NCBI GenBank assembly: GCA_013400975.1
Contig: WBMZ01004770.1
Span: 552,700 to 616,699 of the forward strand
DNA from: Atrichornis clamosus
Taxonomy: Eukaryota > Chordata > Aves > Passeriformes > Menuridae
DNA: 64,000 bases
Reading direction: 5' to 3'
Shown here: positions 13,330 to 25,154 of the stretch, piece after piece
Layout: each line of letters starts with the position of its first letter
How positions within the stretch are numbered: the stretch's first letter is position 1
Program-made: the position numbers and the translations under genes
Notes under the pieces: generated by a model
Database searches by the model: none
The model's input: the letters and a program-made list of their open reading frames with translations, nothing else
What the model was told of the DNA's origin: nothing

Positions 13330-13445
13330 CCTGGGACTAGGAAGACCAGGATATCTAAGTCCTTCACTTTTCTCTCTGACCTTCTCAAGGAAATCCCTGT
13401 ACCATTCTTTCCTCATTGCCTTTCTTAAAGTAGATTAGAGGATTT
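13330..13445 (+). mobile_element. Possible decayed MIR-like SINE
   Basis: The order of short blocks follows the body of tRNA-derived MIR/CORE-type SINEs: a 'gcctgggact' block, an 'aggaagacc...tct' block, then CTCTGACCTTCTCAAGG (compare the family's TGTGACCTTGGGCAAG), then TTTCCTCATTGCC (compare TTTCCTCATCTG) and an AAAGTAGATTA tail-side block. Divergence is high and the match is from memory of the family consensus, so this is a tentative call. Such remnants are old and are shared widely among amniotes. Confidence 0.4.
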
Positions 13446-16400
13446 TTTTGGTTCTGTTTATCTTTGTGATGTCTTGCATATCATAGGCCCAAATGCCACT
13501 CTATTTTATATTTGTTTTCATGCTGTTCAAGAGATATCCAGCAACAATACTGAACAAAAACTGAACGCGAAAGGCAATGCCTAATACTTTTTTTCTAAAA
13601 TTTCATCATGTTTGGGTTTTGCTCCTTGTCCTTTCCAGAATGCTTGATGGACTACTTGCAGTCTACTTTTAATCCTTTTTATTGGTAAACGAACATCCTC
13701 CTTTGGTGTTAGAAACACTTGTTCTCCTTGGTCCTGGGGATTCATCTGTTTGTTTCATCTTAAAACTCGCAATGTGGAGCAGATTGTTTGATAGTGCAGG
13801 GTGACACACGTGCTTTTTTAAACAACTGTTATCTTTATTCTTCTGGCAGCAAATGCCTCTGCTGTCAAATAAAGTAAAATTGACTCCCACAGGAAAGCTT
13901 AAGGAGTCAGATATGCCACCACAAATTCTGGCATAGACTCTTTGGAAACCTTTTTTCTTCTTGCTTGTCAGGACATGTGCTCAGTCCCTGAACACGCTGC
14001 TCAGAAGCTGTTACAAAATACAGAAGACAATAAATACTAAGCAAGTTAAAATTTTATCTGCTTTGAGAGATAGGGGTCTGAATGTCTAAGACAGGAGAGT
14101 TCAATTGACAAGAACAAGGGATCTCACACCACTCGTGTAAATGAAAAGCTGTTAGGCAGGCGGTACCTTCCCCAATGTCATGTTTTTCTTAGAACTGGAG
14201 CATACATTACACACAAATTTGAGATTATCTCTAACAATTATCTAAAATTAACTGTGGTTTTCTGATGAAAAACATTTAGAGAAGGATCTGATAAGCAGCG
14301 GGCCTATTTATAATGCTTGCTACGAGAAAGAAAGGTTTGCTACTCTGACTGAAACCAAAATGTACCATGCGTCAGAGGATAAAAGAACATTGGTTTCCTT
14401 TCTTTTGCTTATTAGCAGCAGCACTGGGATTTTATCACATCCATCAGTGGTTAACTGAAAAGAGCCAACATGAAGAAGGTGTGTTCCCGTTTCTTTCTTT
14501 CAGTGTGGTACCAGCTGCTCTCGGAACACCTTTGCTCCCACAGAGCAGGCACACACCATGGCTGTCACACATGCCAGCTCAGAGCTCTCCTGGCAGATTT
14601 TGAACATGTCAGAAGGGACAACCAAAGCAAGTTCGTCTCTGTTTGGTGCTGCACCAGACGAGCCCCATGTGCATCTGAAGGCTGGGTGGCAGGGGCTGCT
14701 CCTGCTCCCCACGAGGGCGTCTCATGGGAGCATCCTCATACAACCACCATCATCTCTGCTCACGGGCACGGTGGAGCTTGGATGCTAAAAACATGAGCTC
14801 CTGAAGAGCCATGGGGCCAAGTTCTTCTGCAACACCATATTTGTTTAGGTGTGACTTGGCCAAGGGAACCATGCTCATGTTTGATTCAAAAGACTCCAAA
14901 ATAATTGTGGACTCCATCTGGGCATGGTGTCTATCCACTCCCGATCTTGGAAGGCTGGAACAATCCCAGTGTCTCAGGTTCAGAGGGAAATACCAACAGC
15001 ACAGGAACTCTCCAGGTCAGCCCCTCTGAAACTTTCCAGCATGGAATGGCAGAGGAGAAGCAAACAGTGGTGTTACAAGAAGTGTGTTTCCATTAGTCCA
15101 GGCACTGTGTGGGAACACGTCACTGTGTTTAGGGACTCCCCAGGCTACACAGAACACAAATTACAGGGAGGGTTTTGTCAGCAGGCGGTATCAGTGGAGA
15201 GGCTCCTTTTCCCAGGCCATACTGTGTTACAGGTCAGAGAATGAGTCTCCAAAGAGATGCTGTGGTTTCTCTCTTGGCTTCTTGCATATCTTGGACTGCA
15301 CAGAGGTGAGTAAGGGGATCTGATCTGATTCACACACAAGAGAGTTACAGTGAGGCCCATTTGAAAGCTCTGATTTGTAAAACCATCTGAAATTTGGCAA
15401 TTTCACCTCATAGGTAACATGCACACGGACATATGCAAATTATTTTCTTCCTTTATGTGAGTTTGAAAGAACCCAAAGACAGTAAGACTCACAAAAATCG
15501 TATCATTTAAAATTCATGTTGAACAAATTCACATGCTGATTAAACAAAAACATACAGCCATTCCCCTTTTCCTAAAGGTTGATGGATCTTGACAAACCTT
15601 TCAGTGAACCTATTGTGCCTTCTTATTTGTAGGAGCCACAGAAACCAGGTGGATTTTGTTGTGGGAAATTTTCCATCGTTCTGCTTATCAGTCATGTGAG
15701 CACGGGCAATTATTTTCACGTCATGTTTGCTAGTACTGATTTACTTTGAATTTGACTGGTCTTAAAAAAAGAAAATCTTTAATCTAAACCAAACAACCCT
15801 TAATGCAACCAAATGTTTGGATGAAGGAAAGGCAAATGTATGTGTGTTTGTAAAAGCAGCAACAATAAAAATAACACAGACACCATCTAAGATTGTAATG
15901 CCACCAGGCAATGCAGAATAACTAAAAGAGCCAGTCGTAACTTTGCAAGACTGAAAGAAGTTCCACTGTCTCTTCAGAATACTGGCTTTAATTGGTGAAG
16001 AGGTTTACAACCTCTAGAAGCAATTTCTCCAAAAGGTTCCAAATCTGACTGCTTCTTTTTTGTGTCTTCCAATTTTACAGGACTACTTTTTAGAAATTTC
16101 TGCATGAGAAATGTTTTCTCAGCTGCTAGAGCTAATTAGGAGACACAAGGACCAGTTTTGTTATATTTTCCTCTGAATAGGAGTGAAGTTATTTCATGCA
16201 ATTTTTTACCCAACTCTGCTGTGTGACGGGCTGCATAGAGAGCAGTTTATTTATACCACTTTATCTCACACCTGTTTGGATACTGGCTGTTTTATGGTAT
16301 TTAAACATACTATTTCTTGCCAATTGCTTTATCTCCACAGTTCCTGCTTTTGCTGCAAATGTTTCTTATTAACTCTAGAAGAAACATCAATTGCTCCCTG

Positions 16401-19400
16401 AGCATTATTAGTGAGGACAAAAATAACACAATTGTTAGTTACTTCCAACATGTTATCACTGCAGACCTATAAAGCAGACATTCTTTCAAAATACTGTAGG
16501 GGCTCTTTTACTCTGTTGAAAATAACTAATATATGTTTTAAGGACTTGTTATTTCACTGGAATTTTGTTTTTAAATGGACAAAAAAAAAACAAACCAAAA
16601 AACTAATCTGAAATTCACTAAGTTCCACTGCTGTGCAATGTGCTTTCTGAGCTGTTTTGTTGAGCACACCTCTCCAGCTGCAAACCTAGAACACAGTGTC
16701 AGGCAAAGACCCACAGTGGGGGCACACAAGATTATCCATGCAGAAAATGCGCAATCCCTCGGGGATGCCTTCCTCTGGTTTGAATATTTCTCCCTATAGC
16801 CTCACTTTTTGGGTCAGTGATTTTCAACCCCGCAAGTAGGAAGGAGGTGGGGCCACCCCTCAGCACATGCTGTTATGGGGCTCTGCACTGTTCAGAGCCC
16901 TCAGGGGGACTGAAGGACTTCTACTCCCCCAAGCCCCTCTGAGAGGGACCTGCAGCGTCCCACCTGCAGAGGTAACGAGAGCCAGACCAAGTCACTTACC
17001 TGGCAGGTGTTGTTATTGGCACGGAGGCCACGTGAGTGCTTGGTACTTCTCATACCTTCACCCCACCACATCAGCTCCAGAGCCATGAGCTGAGCAAGCC
17101 AGGGCAATGGCTCTGTGTTTATCCACACCTGTCCTGTAGGCAGCGTGTCCTGGCATCACCATTCCCGGGACAGAGGCTGCTTCCAGCTCGTACTGACTCC
17201 TAACAGCAGCCTGGGCTGGAGCTGAACATTCGACCTCTATTAATTGCCCATAACCCCATATTGTATTGTTGTATTGATGTCTAGATAGATATCAGACGAG
17301 GGGAAAAGAAGTGCTGAAGTAGGTGTCCCTGGCTGCAGAGGTCTGGATCCTTACCTCAGCATTTGCCTGCCGAGAACAAACCCTGATTTCAGTGCAGTTG
17401 TCAGGCAAATACGCCCCAATTGCAGCTGGGACACAACAGGACTGCCTGGAGAGAGGAGTTCACTTTCAAAGCAAACTGCTGCAGCCAGGATGCCTCACTT
17501 CATGCCTGCTTTCTGAAGTAGATTCTTTTATCCACAGCCAGAGCACACACCACCCTCCATCCTTCTTCCTTGGGTGGTGTTTTTACTGGAGGCATTGCTG
17601 GATCTGAGCTTCATATTATCCTGCCTTACTGCTACTGTTTAAAAACCTGTCCAACATGAAGCCACGTGTCAATGTTGCATTTAGAGCTCCAGTTTATCAT
17701 CTCTTATTTCTTTATAACCAAAATAACACCATTTTAAATAATCTAAATGCTTGGTAAAGAAGGTAACCCTACATGAACTCTTCACAACAAAACTTGCCTT
17801 ACCAATCTGGGGCTTTTACTACAAAAAGCAGAATTTCCAAAGGACAGAATTTCTAACCTGAACTTGCCTTCAGTGATCCTCAGAGGCTGGAGTTTAGTTC
17901 TGAAACCACAAACTAAATAGGGTTGTTTGTTGGCTGGGTATTTTTGTCATTTCCTTTAGGCTTTGCTGTATCAACATGAAACTCAAAAAGCCCAATTTGC
18001 ATTTACACTCAGGTACATTTGCACTCCCCTTTGTTAAAACAAACAAACAAACAAGCAAACCAGTTTTTCAAAGCTCTTTCCCTACAAGCCTAATGAGAGG
18101 TTTCTTCCACTGAAACATCTGGTTTTCGTCATTTCTTGTTGCAGGATACTGACAATTCTTCTGTTCTCAAAATGCAGCAAAAGCAGTGTTAATCCTGGGC
18201 CTGGGGAACTACCATGAGCCCAGCCAAAATAGCTCTTGTGACTGTAATCATTCATTGCTCTTAGATATTTTATGGTGCATCAGAAAATGGATTCTATTTA
18301 TATGAGCATCTCTTAAACTAACAGTGAGACTTTTGTGTAAGTGAGAAGTAGGCTCCAAACCTGTGCACATTAAACAGAGATGTGTGACTGATGAATCACA
18401 CAGGAGCCAACACTGCCTGATTTCATTAGCTTTATTAATTTCTGTAACACACACCATTTAATAGAGGCCTCATCTTCAAGGAAAAGTTTTTAAAGATTTG
18501 CAGAGGAGAAAATAAAAGTTAGCTTGGTCTGGAGGTGAGATGTGCCAAGCTACCTGCAAAGCGCAGTATGGCAAGGCGCCTGCTCAGAAAGGCTGTAAAA
18601 TGTTCTCTCGTGCACTGTGTGCTGCTGTTTGTAAGACTAGACCTGTAAATCACACTTCAGTCATGAACAGTTTCCAAGTACTTTCCAACAATATATCACA
18701 TTGCTCAACAGTTTAAGACTGTCTGACAGAAGACCATGTACACTGGTAGCAACTTAAATAGACGTGGGCCGGTGACACAGACCCATCACCTTTCCACGGT
18801 TCAAATTTAAATCTGTTTTCTCACACTTTCAGGATCTTTTAATATATTTTTCTTCCTTAAATTTGTTATCATTAAGCAGGAATGACCTAAGCTAGATTTT
18901 GAAATCTGAACTCTTTTTTTTTTTTCTTTTTATGGTTCTAATTCACTTCCAAGACCAGTGGACCTTTTGTGTATGCTATTCATATAATTTCATGAAAACA
19001 ACAATTCTTAGAAGCTTTTGGCCAAGAGAATTTAAATTTCTTGAGATTTCTCTGCAGTTGAGTACCACCCTTGTCTTAATTAAGTCTCATAACTCAAACC
19101 CAGACTAGCCCTAAATTAAATCCACCTCCAGGCGTGAACATCTTTCTCACCATTCCCTATTTTATGCTGTATTTACTTTTGACATTGGTTAAAAGCAGTC
19201 TGGCTTCTTTGGTATGGACAATCTTGTTTGATTCTGAGGTGTGCACTCAGTTGTTCACCTCTGGCTTAAAAATGTTGCTCAACACACCAAATATACACTC
19301 AGGGAAAGAATTTTCAGTGTAAGAGTTTGTATATTCTTTACTATCACACTGAAGATTTAAGTCCTGCCTTAGTATTTTCATAATTTTACACAGTTGCTGC

Positions 19401-19740
19401 AATTACTTATCTATAGTCAGAACTATAGCTCTTGTTTTACTGTTTAAAGCTTAAAAATCCTTAACAAGTGTCAAAGCAGAAATGAATTATCTTTTATCTA
19501 TTCCAGAGCTTGTAATTAAGTTGCTTTTTCTTCAAGTAAGACAAAACCAGAAAAAAAGCCAAGCTTCTATCAGAAATGCACATTTCCATCAGCACACTGC
19601 AGAAAGCAAGAGCAGTTAATACAAACCTGGGTATAATAATTTACTGAGCAGTCTGCAGAACACCCGTGCCCACTCTGTTTGTAAACTGGCCAACGTTTTG
19701 AGTCGCATGGGAGACACATGTAAAATGCTGGATACCTGTC
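13446..19740. other. Noncoding stretch, no gene found
   Basis: No exon is supportable. Several overlapping 60-108 codon frames occur near 14367-15424 on both strands without a recognisable domain. Simple-sequence tracts include an A-run near 16578, an AAAC-type tract at 18036-18060 and a T-run near 18911. Nothing else stands out. Confidence 0.65.
18036..18060. repeat. (AAAC)n simple repeat
   Basis: Five to six AAAC units with one G interruption near the end. This is a simple repeat of the kind often produced by decay of A-rich tails, but no retroposon body is recognisable next to it. Confidence 0.7.
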
Positions 19741-19754
19741 ATACAGGAGCTTCA

Positions 19755-19799
19755 GTGTAAATAAATAAGACTGTGTGGGATGTCTCCCACAGTTTACAC
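19755..19799. repeat. Nested inverted repeat (hairpin-capable)
   Basis: An inner pair, TGTGGGA (19774-19780) and TCCCACA (19785-19791), is separated by only TGTC. An outer pair, GTGTAAA (19755-19761) and TTTACAC (19793-19799), encloses it. Together they could fold as a stem with one large asymmetric internal loop. The structure is short for a microRNA precursor, and no mature miRNA sequence is recognised. Confidence 0.6.
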
Positions 19800-20345
19800 C
19801 ACATCACAACCCCTCTTACACAAGAGGTCTGTGGGCACAGCAAAGACACCCGCGTGCCATCTGCACCTTCATCATCCCTTTATCACAGGGCTGGTTGGAG
19901 CTCTGCTCTTTGTAGACAGGTAACAAAGCCGACATCAAGTTGTCTGTTCAGCCCAAGCACTGAGCAGACACAAACCATGTATAAACCACCCTCCCCTTCC
20001 GCAGGGCAGACAAAGCTCAGCCCAGCTCAGTTCCCCTGCCAGCTCTGGCAGCTTTACAGCCCCGTGTGCTCAGCTCAGGGGCAGTGGGGAATTCCTGCAG
20101 CAGCGCCTTCAGGGAGTCACCTCTTTGGAGAGCAGATGGAGGGAGGAGTCCCCTGGCTTGTGAAGGAGGTGCCATCTGCACATGCAGCTCAAGAAGCAAA
20201 GACAACCAGCTGCTGTTGTGGGGCCCACGAAGCCGAGTGCCACAGGAATCCTGTTCACAGCAACGAATCTGTGCAGTCCTTGCCTGTGAACACCATCCCA
20301 CCTGAAAGCACAGCGCTTTTGTGGCCATGCCTTGTCCTGGGCTAA
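19773..20345 (+). other. Longest open frame (190 codons), probably not a gene
   Basis: ATG at 19773 runs 190 codons to a stop. The translation is rich in Ser, Pro, Gln and Cys and shows no domain, signal peptide or membrane segment that I recognise. The patch is GC-richer than its surroundings, so stop codons are scarcer, and a 136-codon frame on the minus strand (20017-20427) and a 79-codon plus frame overlap it. Openness in several frames at once points to composition rather than selection for coding. A rough estimate for six frames of 64 kb puts the longest chance ORF near 180 codons. It could be part of a noncoding transcript. Confidence 0.2.
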
Positions 20346-20429
20346 TGCTGCTCAGAGATGAAGATGTTCCATCCAGCAACCAAAACTCATTAGGGAAAAG
20401 GCAAAAAGGGCCAGATCCAAAAGCCATTA

Positions 20430-22599
20430 AAGCGAGCAGTGTGACTTGCTGCTGGCCACGGCCTGGTGGGGTTGGCTCACGCTGTGGAGGAATGGCCCCT
20501 CTCTTCCAAATCCCTTTTACTCACACTTTGTGTGTAATGTTTCAAAAGCTTCACATATTTTTAGAGTGTGTTCTCAACTTTGGGAGGTGAATTGCTGGGA
20601 ATTTGTTTCTAATATAGGTAATTTAAACCAACTATTCAAATATGTGACCTTTTAAAACACTGGAGGATTTTGACATATTTCAGATCACTGATAAGACTGT
20701 ATTTTAAAAAAGAAAAACAAAACAAAACAAAAAAACACCCCCACAACTAAACCAAAAAATGAAGAAAATATCTCCTTCTGTTTCTGTTTATAAACTGTGG
20801 TTATGAGGCAAAAAACCCAAACTTTTCTTGTTGCTTCCTTGTGCATGCCAGTCTTGGTCAGTGAAGGAAAATGGACTTGACATAAATGCATGACCCTTTT
20901 TGTTTCTGAAGGGGGAATTCCCTTGGGAATACTGTTTTTCTAGAAGCCTACTGCAGATAATAAATATGCTTTATCTCTTTAATGATGGCTGTTGTGAAGC
21001 TCATAGAAAAGCAATTGCAAGCTACACTGCAGCTTCAAAAAGTTGTACTTTAACACACCAATTACTATTAATGAAACACTTGGAAAAAGATTTACAAAAC
21101 CAGGCCATCTCTTTAATTATTAGCTGTGTGTTTTTTCATTCAGTAATTTTCTCCCTGACCTCACTGATATTTGGGCAAATCAATTAATTCTGTTGAAATC
21201 TGTGAAGCTCCACTGGGCTACTGCAAGGAAAAGTTTCTTCAGAAAAAAAAAACAAAACAAGATTAAAATATGCTTTTTAAGCATACTTACCAGAAGAGCT
21301 TCATCTCCATTAAAGCCTTCTTTTTGGCCCTTTATGATTTTCAAGTCCTTAGTAAGAACCAGATTCTGAAGTAAGATTAGAGCAGTGCATCAGTTTCCAA
21401 TTGATTGCCTTACAGATGTTTAAAAGGAAGTATGTTATCAATAGAGATACTTATCTCAATCAAAATATTCAGTGAATGCTAATATTATTCTTTTCTCATT
21501 TAAATATAGAGATCAAGCCAAGACCCTACTCGCTTGAAGTCAAAAAACTCCACTATCAGTTGAGCAAACTACTCCATGAATATTTTTTAATGGATGTTTT
21601 AATTTTTTTTCATGTGGAATTCAGATGGAATTTCAGGTCCGCTTCTAAGATTGGTACTTAGAATGAGAATATTGCAGTTTCACACACACCTAGACCTGAA
21701 AAACTAAAATATCCAGAAAAATAACTGATTTTAAATTATCTTTCTTGAACTCCTCTAATTAAGGAAAAAAAAAACCCCACAAAATAAACAAACAAAAAAA
21801 CCCAAAAAACCAACCTTTTTTATAAATGAAATATTTCTGGCCCAGAAATCTACTACCCTACAGCAGTTGGGAGAGAGACTAGTAAATAATGAAATATTTA
21901 AAAATTAAGTAAACAAGATACGTCTTAAGTCGAAACATTAATGTTTGTTACCAACATTTTTAATTAGTGCCAGCTATGTCTGGTGCAGACATGAACATCA
22001 ATCAGAAAACAGCTACTGAAGACATTTGCCACATTTGCTTATTTTTTGCTCTATTTTCACTGAGCACATTTTGTGGCATTTTTCAGGCCACTAACGGTCA
22101 ATAGACCAGATCTGATTAGCACTCTTTTAGAAGGTAAAATTCTAAACAGCAAAACCAGTTGAACTCACCACGTATCTGGCTTGGCCTCAGAACAAATCAG
22201 CAGGGGCTTATTCCTCTGTTGCTTGTGACTTGTCCAGACCGTTTTTCTGACAACTGCTTCAAAACTGAGCCAGTTTTGAAGGGCAAAAATAGAGAAATTT
22301 AGAAATCTTGAGAAAGAAAAGTAGGTTTAGTGCCCCGCTGATGGACCGAATCATAAACATCCCCTTAATCTCTCAGATTTTGTGTCTGCAACTTTGCAGA
22401 AGGCAACGTCCCAGGAAAACATGGCCCGGGAGCACACCTGGGGAGAGAAAAGGCCAGTGTGAAACGAGTAGCCAGAATGCCACGTCCCAAATATAAAAAC
22501 CTTGACCCGCTTCATCCTGTGGGATCTGCTCAGCCCTCGAGTCGAGGAGAGGAGCCACCAGCTGATGGCATGTGGGCCTTGCAGAGCCGGCAGTGGGCA
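20430..22599. other. Noncoding stretch with A-rich tracts, no gene found
   Basis: No exon is recognised. Two A-rich tracts of (A)nC type lie at 20705-20736 and 21764-21815. The second mixes A-runs with CCC and resembles decayed poly-A, but no retroposon body can be identified upstream of either. The remainder is AT-rich unique sequence. Confidence 0.65.
21764..21815. repeat. A-rich low-complexity tract
   Basis: An A-run interrupted by CCCC, CAAAC and CCC blocks. It resembles a decayed poly-A tail. No flanking target-site duplication is obvious by eye. Confidence 0.65.
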
Positions 22600-22805
22600 A
22601 AAGGCACCGCTCCTTATTCCGTCAAGGTCTCCACATGCCAGTCTATGCAATCTGATTTGCAATCAATTGCAAGTGATTACACATTGTTTATCATCGATTG
22701 GCACAAGGAATCCTTGAGAGAATAATGAGCTGCAGCTGATGACAATCAGAGACTACTGTCTCATTGCAAGTTTGATTGCACATCCTTCCACTGGTGCAAT
22801 CGAGC
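22600..22805. promoter_or_regulatory. Enhancer-like segment with repeated TGCAATC motifs
   Basis: The motif TGCAATC or its complement GATTGCA recurs at about 22646, 22658, 22774 and 22793, with further TTGCAA cores between. At 22657-22672 two copies form a near-perfect palindrome, TTGCAAT-CA-ATTGCAA, whose arms resemble C/EBP-type ATTGCNNAAT half-sites. The segment is free of simple repeats until the microsatellites that follow it. Regulatory function is an inference from motif recurrence. Confidence 0.3.
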
Positions 22806-22807
22806 AC

Positions 22808-22822
22808 CCACCACCACCACCA
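22808..22822. repeat. (CCA)5 microsatellite
   Basis: Five perfect CCA units directly after the TGCAATC-rich segment, and 20 bp before a TAAA repeat. Confidence 0.8.
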
Positions 22823-22842
22823 CAAAGCACCACTGTAAATAA

Positions 22843-22870
22843 TAAATAAATAAATAAATAAATAAATAAA
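22843..22870. repeat. (TAAA)7 microsatellite
   Basis: Seven perfect TAAA units, preceded by an imperfect unit. This is the longest perfect tetranucleotide array that I noticed in the window and a likely length polymorphism. Its complement reads as an (LFIY)-type repeat in a minus-strand open frame, which is an artefact. Confidence 0.9.
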
Positions 22871-24524
22871 GGGTGGCACCAGAAAGCAAAACATTAAAAG
22901 CTCTTTTGAAAAATAAAGGCTGAGTGGAAGTTCTTCAGTATAATATTAGAAAGGTTAACGTCATTAGAATGCTTCGGGTTAGAAATACGATAAAAAGGTT
23001 TCAGTAGATCTTCCAGCTTATCTTTTGACAAAATAATATCTGGACAGCAGGCAAACAAGTCTTTAAATAAGCAGGAGAGATTTTGGACCAATTTTGGACA
23101 GCTCTTTGCAAGTGAAACACCCAGGCCTGCAGGTTCTAGAAAAGAGCAGTTAAAATTGTGGTAACCAGCAGATCATGACCAAGACTCTCACAAAGGAGAG
23201 CCCATCCCTGACTTTACTCAGTGGTTAAGGGATGGGGGCCATTAAGGATGGTATATTCATTTTACGCCCAGCATAGTGTACAGAATTATCAATTCCTGAG
23301 AGAGATTCTGAAGTTACGAATTTACTTTAAAAATAGGAGCAAAAGCAATCATGTCTTGTATCTGTCTCAGTGCCAATGAATATGATGAAAAATGTACAGA
23401 TCCTCTCATTAGGGATTTAATTTTTGGAAGTTTACATTCAAGTTAAGTCTTGAAAAGTTTTTTGCTGTCCCAGCACTGGCAGCAGGAACTTTGCCATTGC
23501 TTGTGCTGGAACTGAGATGTTTGACTTCTGATCTGTAAATTAGCAAATGAAGCAAAATTGTTATTTTGGGATCCTGTGTTTCATGCAGCTATCACATAGT
23601 TCTCACTACCTTGATGGTGGTCAGCTGTCCACTGCTTCCATTGTGGGTTTATTCCCTGTATGCCAGCTTGTCTTTTCTCCAGGATCAGTGACTCCTATTT
23701 TTAGCATTTCAGACAACATAGATTCCAGCTGGATTACCTCACTTCAGGTGATTATTGAAAAAAGATCAACCTACTCTAGTGCACAATATTTTTTGAAGTA
23801 ACTATCATCTGGTGGTTAAATCAGGTGCCTGGAAATTTCAATAAAGCTGTGAAAGTGAGGAGATAAAAATTGTTTCATTACATGTCAGAGAAACATCCAA
23901 GTGACCAGGTTTCATTTAGACCTTGTCTTCCATTGGTCCCCCCATACCAAGCTCCTTCAGAAACCCTGTTTGCAGTCCTGGGGGCTCTAAATAAAAACCT
24001 GACACTCTCGTTTAACCTTCACCCAGTTGCCCAGGCAGAATAGAACCAGGTCTACAGGCTCCCCAGTTTATAATGTAATGTTAAAATACACCCACAAACT
24101 TGGTACTTTCTATCAAAAGCCTCCAAGCAGGACTTCATCCTCTCCTCAGGTGAGAAATGTCAAGTAGAGTTGTACTGGCTTGTTAGCACAGAATACAGTG
24201 TGCTTGGTCTCAAACTGTTAATCAATATCTGTATCTGAGAGGTGACATTTCAACAACTGTGGAATGCTGGAGCCTGTTAGGATCTTTTTTTTTTTTTTTT
24301 AAAGTGTCAGATTATAAACTTCATAAATAACTGATGAGCACACTTCTTACAACACCACGTGTGCCTGTGTGTGCCTGTGTCAGCACCTTTCTGGATGCAA
24401 GCACGGTGACCCTGGAAAAATTGTATGTACTGGTTTACACACTTGCCCTGTGCCGTAAAGCTTTAATTAAGCACTGACATACCCTGAGCCATTTAAATAC
24501 CCTCAGACCCTGGAGAGGTGAAAG
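22871..24524. other. Noncoding stretch, no gene found
   Basis: No exon or dispersed repeat is recognised. A T16 run lies at 24285-24300 and a short imperfect GTGCCTGT duplication at about 24358-24382. Confidence 0.65.
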
Positions 24525-24775
24525 GAATCATAGAAACATAAGGCTGGAAGAGATGTGAAGGGGTCAGCTTGTCCATCCTCTTGCCCCAAGGCAAGACCTG
24601 CCAGACTTAGGAAATCCCCACAACATCTTTGTTGAATTCATTCCCTAAAACCACCCTGTAATGGAACCTCCACCACCTCCTCGGGCAATCTGTTTCAGTG
24701 CTTCTAATGTCCGAATCATCTAAGAGGATTTTCCTAATATTTAACCTGAATTTTCCTTCCTCGAGTTTAAACCAT
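24525..24775 (-). mobile_element. CR1 LINE fragment, 3' end
   Basis: The plus strand reads as the complement of a CR1 3' end. It starts with GAATCATAGAAACATAAGG, the complement of the ATTCTATGATT-type 3' terminal repeat, and continues through 'ggctggaagagat', 'ccaccacctcctcgggcaat', 'ctgtttcagtgcttctaatg' and 'ttttcctaatatttaacctg'. These all have counterparts in avian CR1 3' consensus sequences. The copy is truncated at its 5' side, keeps about 250 bp, lacks any reverse transcriptase coding sequence and is clearly diverged. It is therefore an old, dead insertion. I cannot assign the subfamily. Confidence 0.88.
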
Positions 24776-25102
24776 ACAGAAAAATAGCCAAGCTGGGCAA
24801 GGAAAAAATGGTGGGGAAAAAGGGATTTGTGTGAAAAAGGGGCATTGGATGAAGAAAAGAAATACGTTTAACTGGAAAATTTACTTAAAGGGAAGTAAAT
24901 GTCAAGAGGAAAGGCCATGGATAGGAGGACATGTAGTTCCCTGCACAAGGCTGTAAGAAAATATTTTCTGGGGGGAAGGAGCAGAGTTTCTGAGAGTTAA
25001 GAATTTTCCTTTCAGAGGTCCTTCCTTTCCCCTTCTATGTTCTTTTTACAATCTTTCTTTTGCACATCTCCATGCTGCTTAGCATTCCTCCTTCCAACTA
25101 TG

Positions 25103-25154
25103 CTATAGGGGGTTTTTTCCCTATAGTTATAGGTTTTTTTCCTCTATAGGTTTT
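25103..25154. repeat. Short degenerate tandem repeat, TATAGG plus T-run
   Basis: Three successive copies of a unit built from (C)TATAG(G) followed by a run of 4-7 T. Copies are 15-23 bp and differ by small insertions, as expected of slippage-derived DNA. Confidence 0.65.

Noticed and set aside
19755..19799. MicroRNA precursor
   Set aside because: The stem is short, interrupted by a large asymmetric loop, and matches no microRNA that I know.
22691..22894. Minus-strand frame with IYLFIYLFI repeats as a membrane protein
   Set aside because: The hydrophobic run is a translation of the (TAAA)n microsatellite complement.
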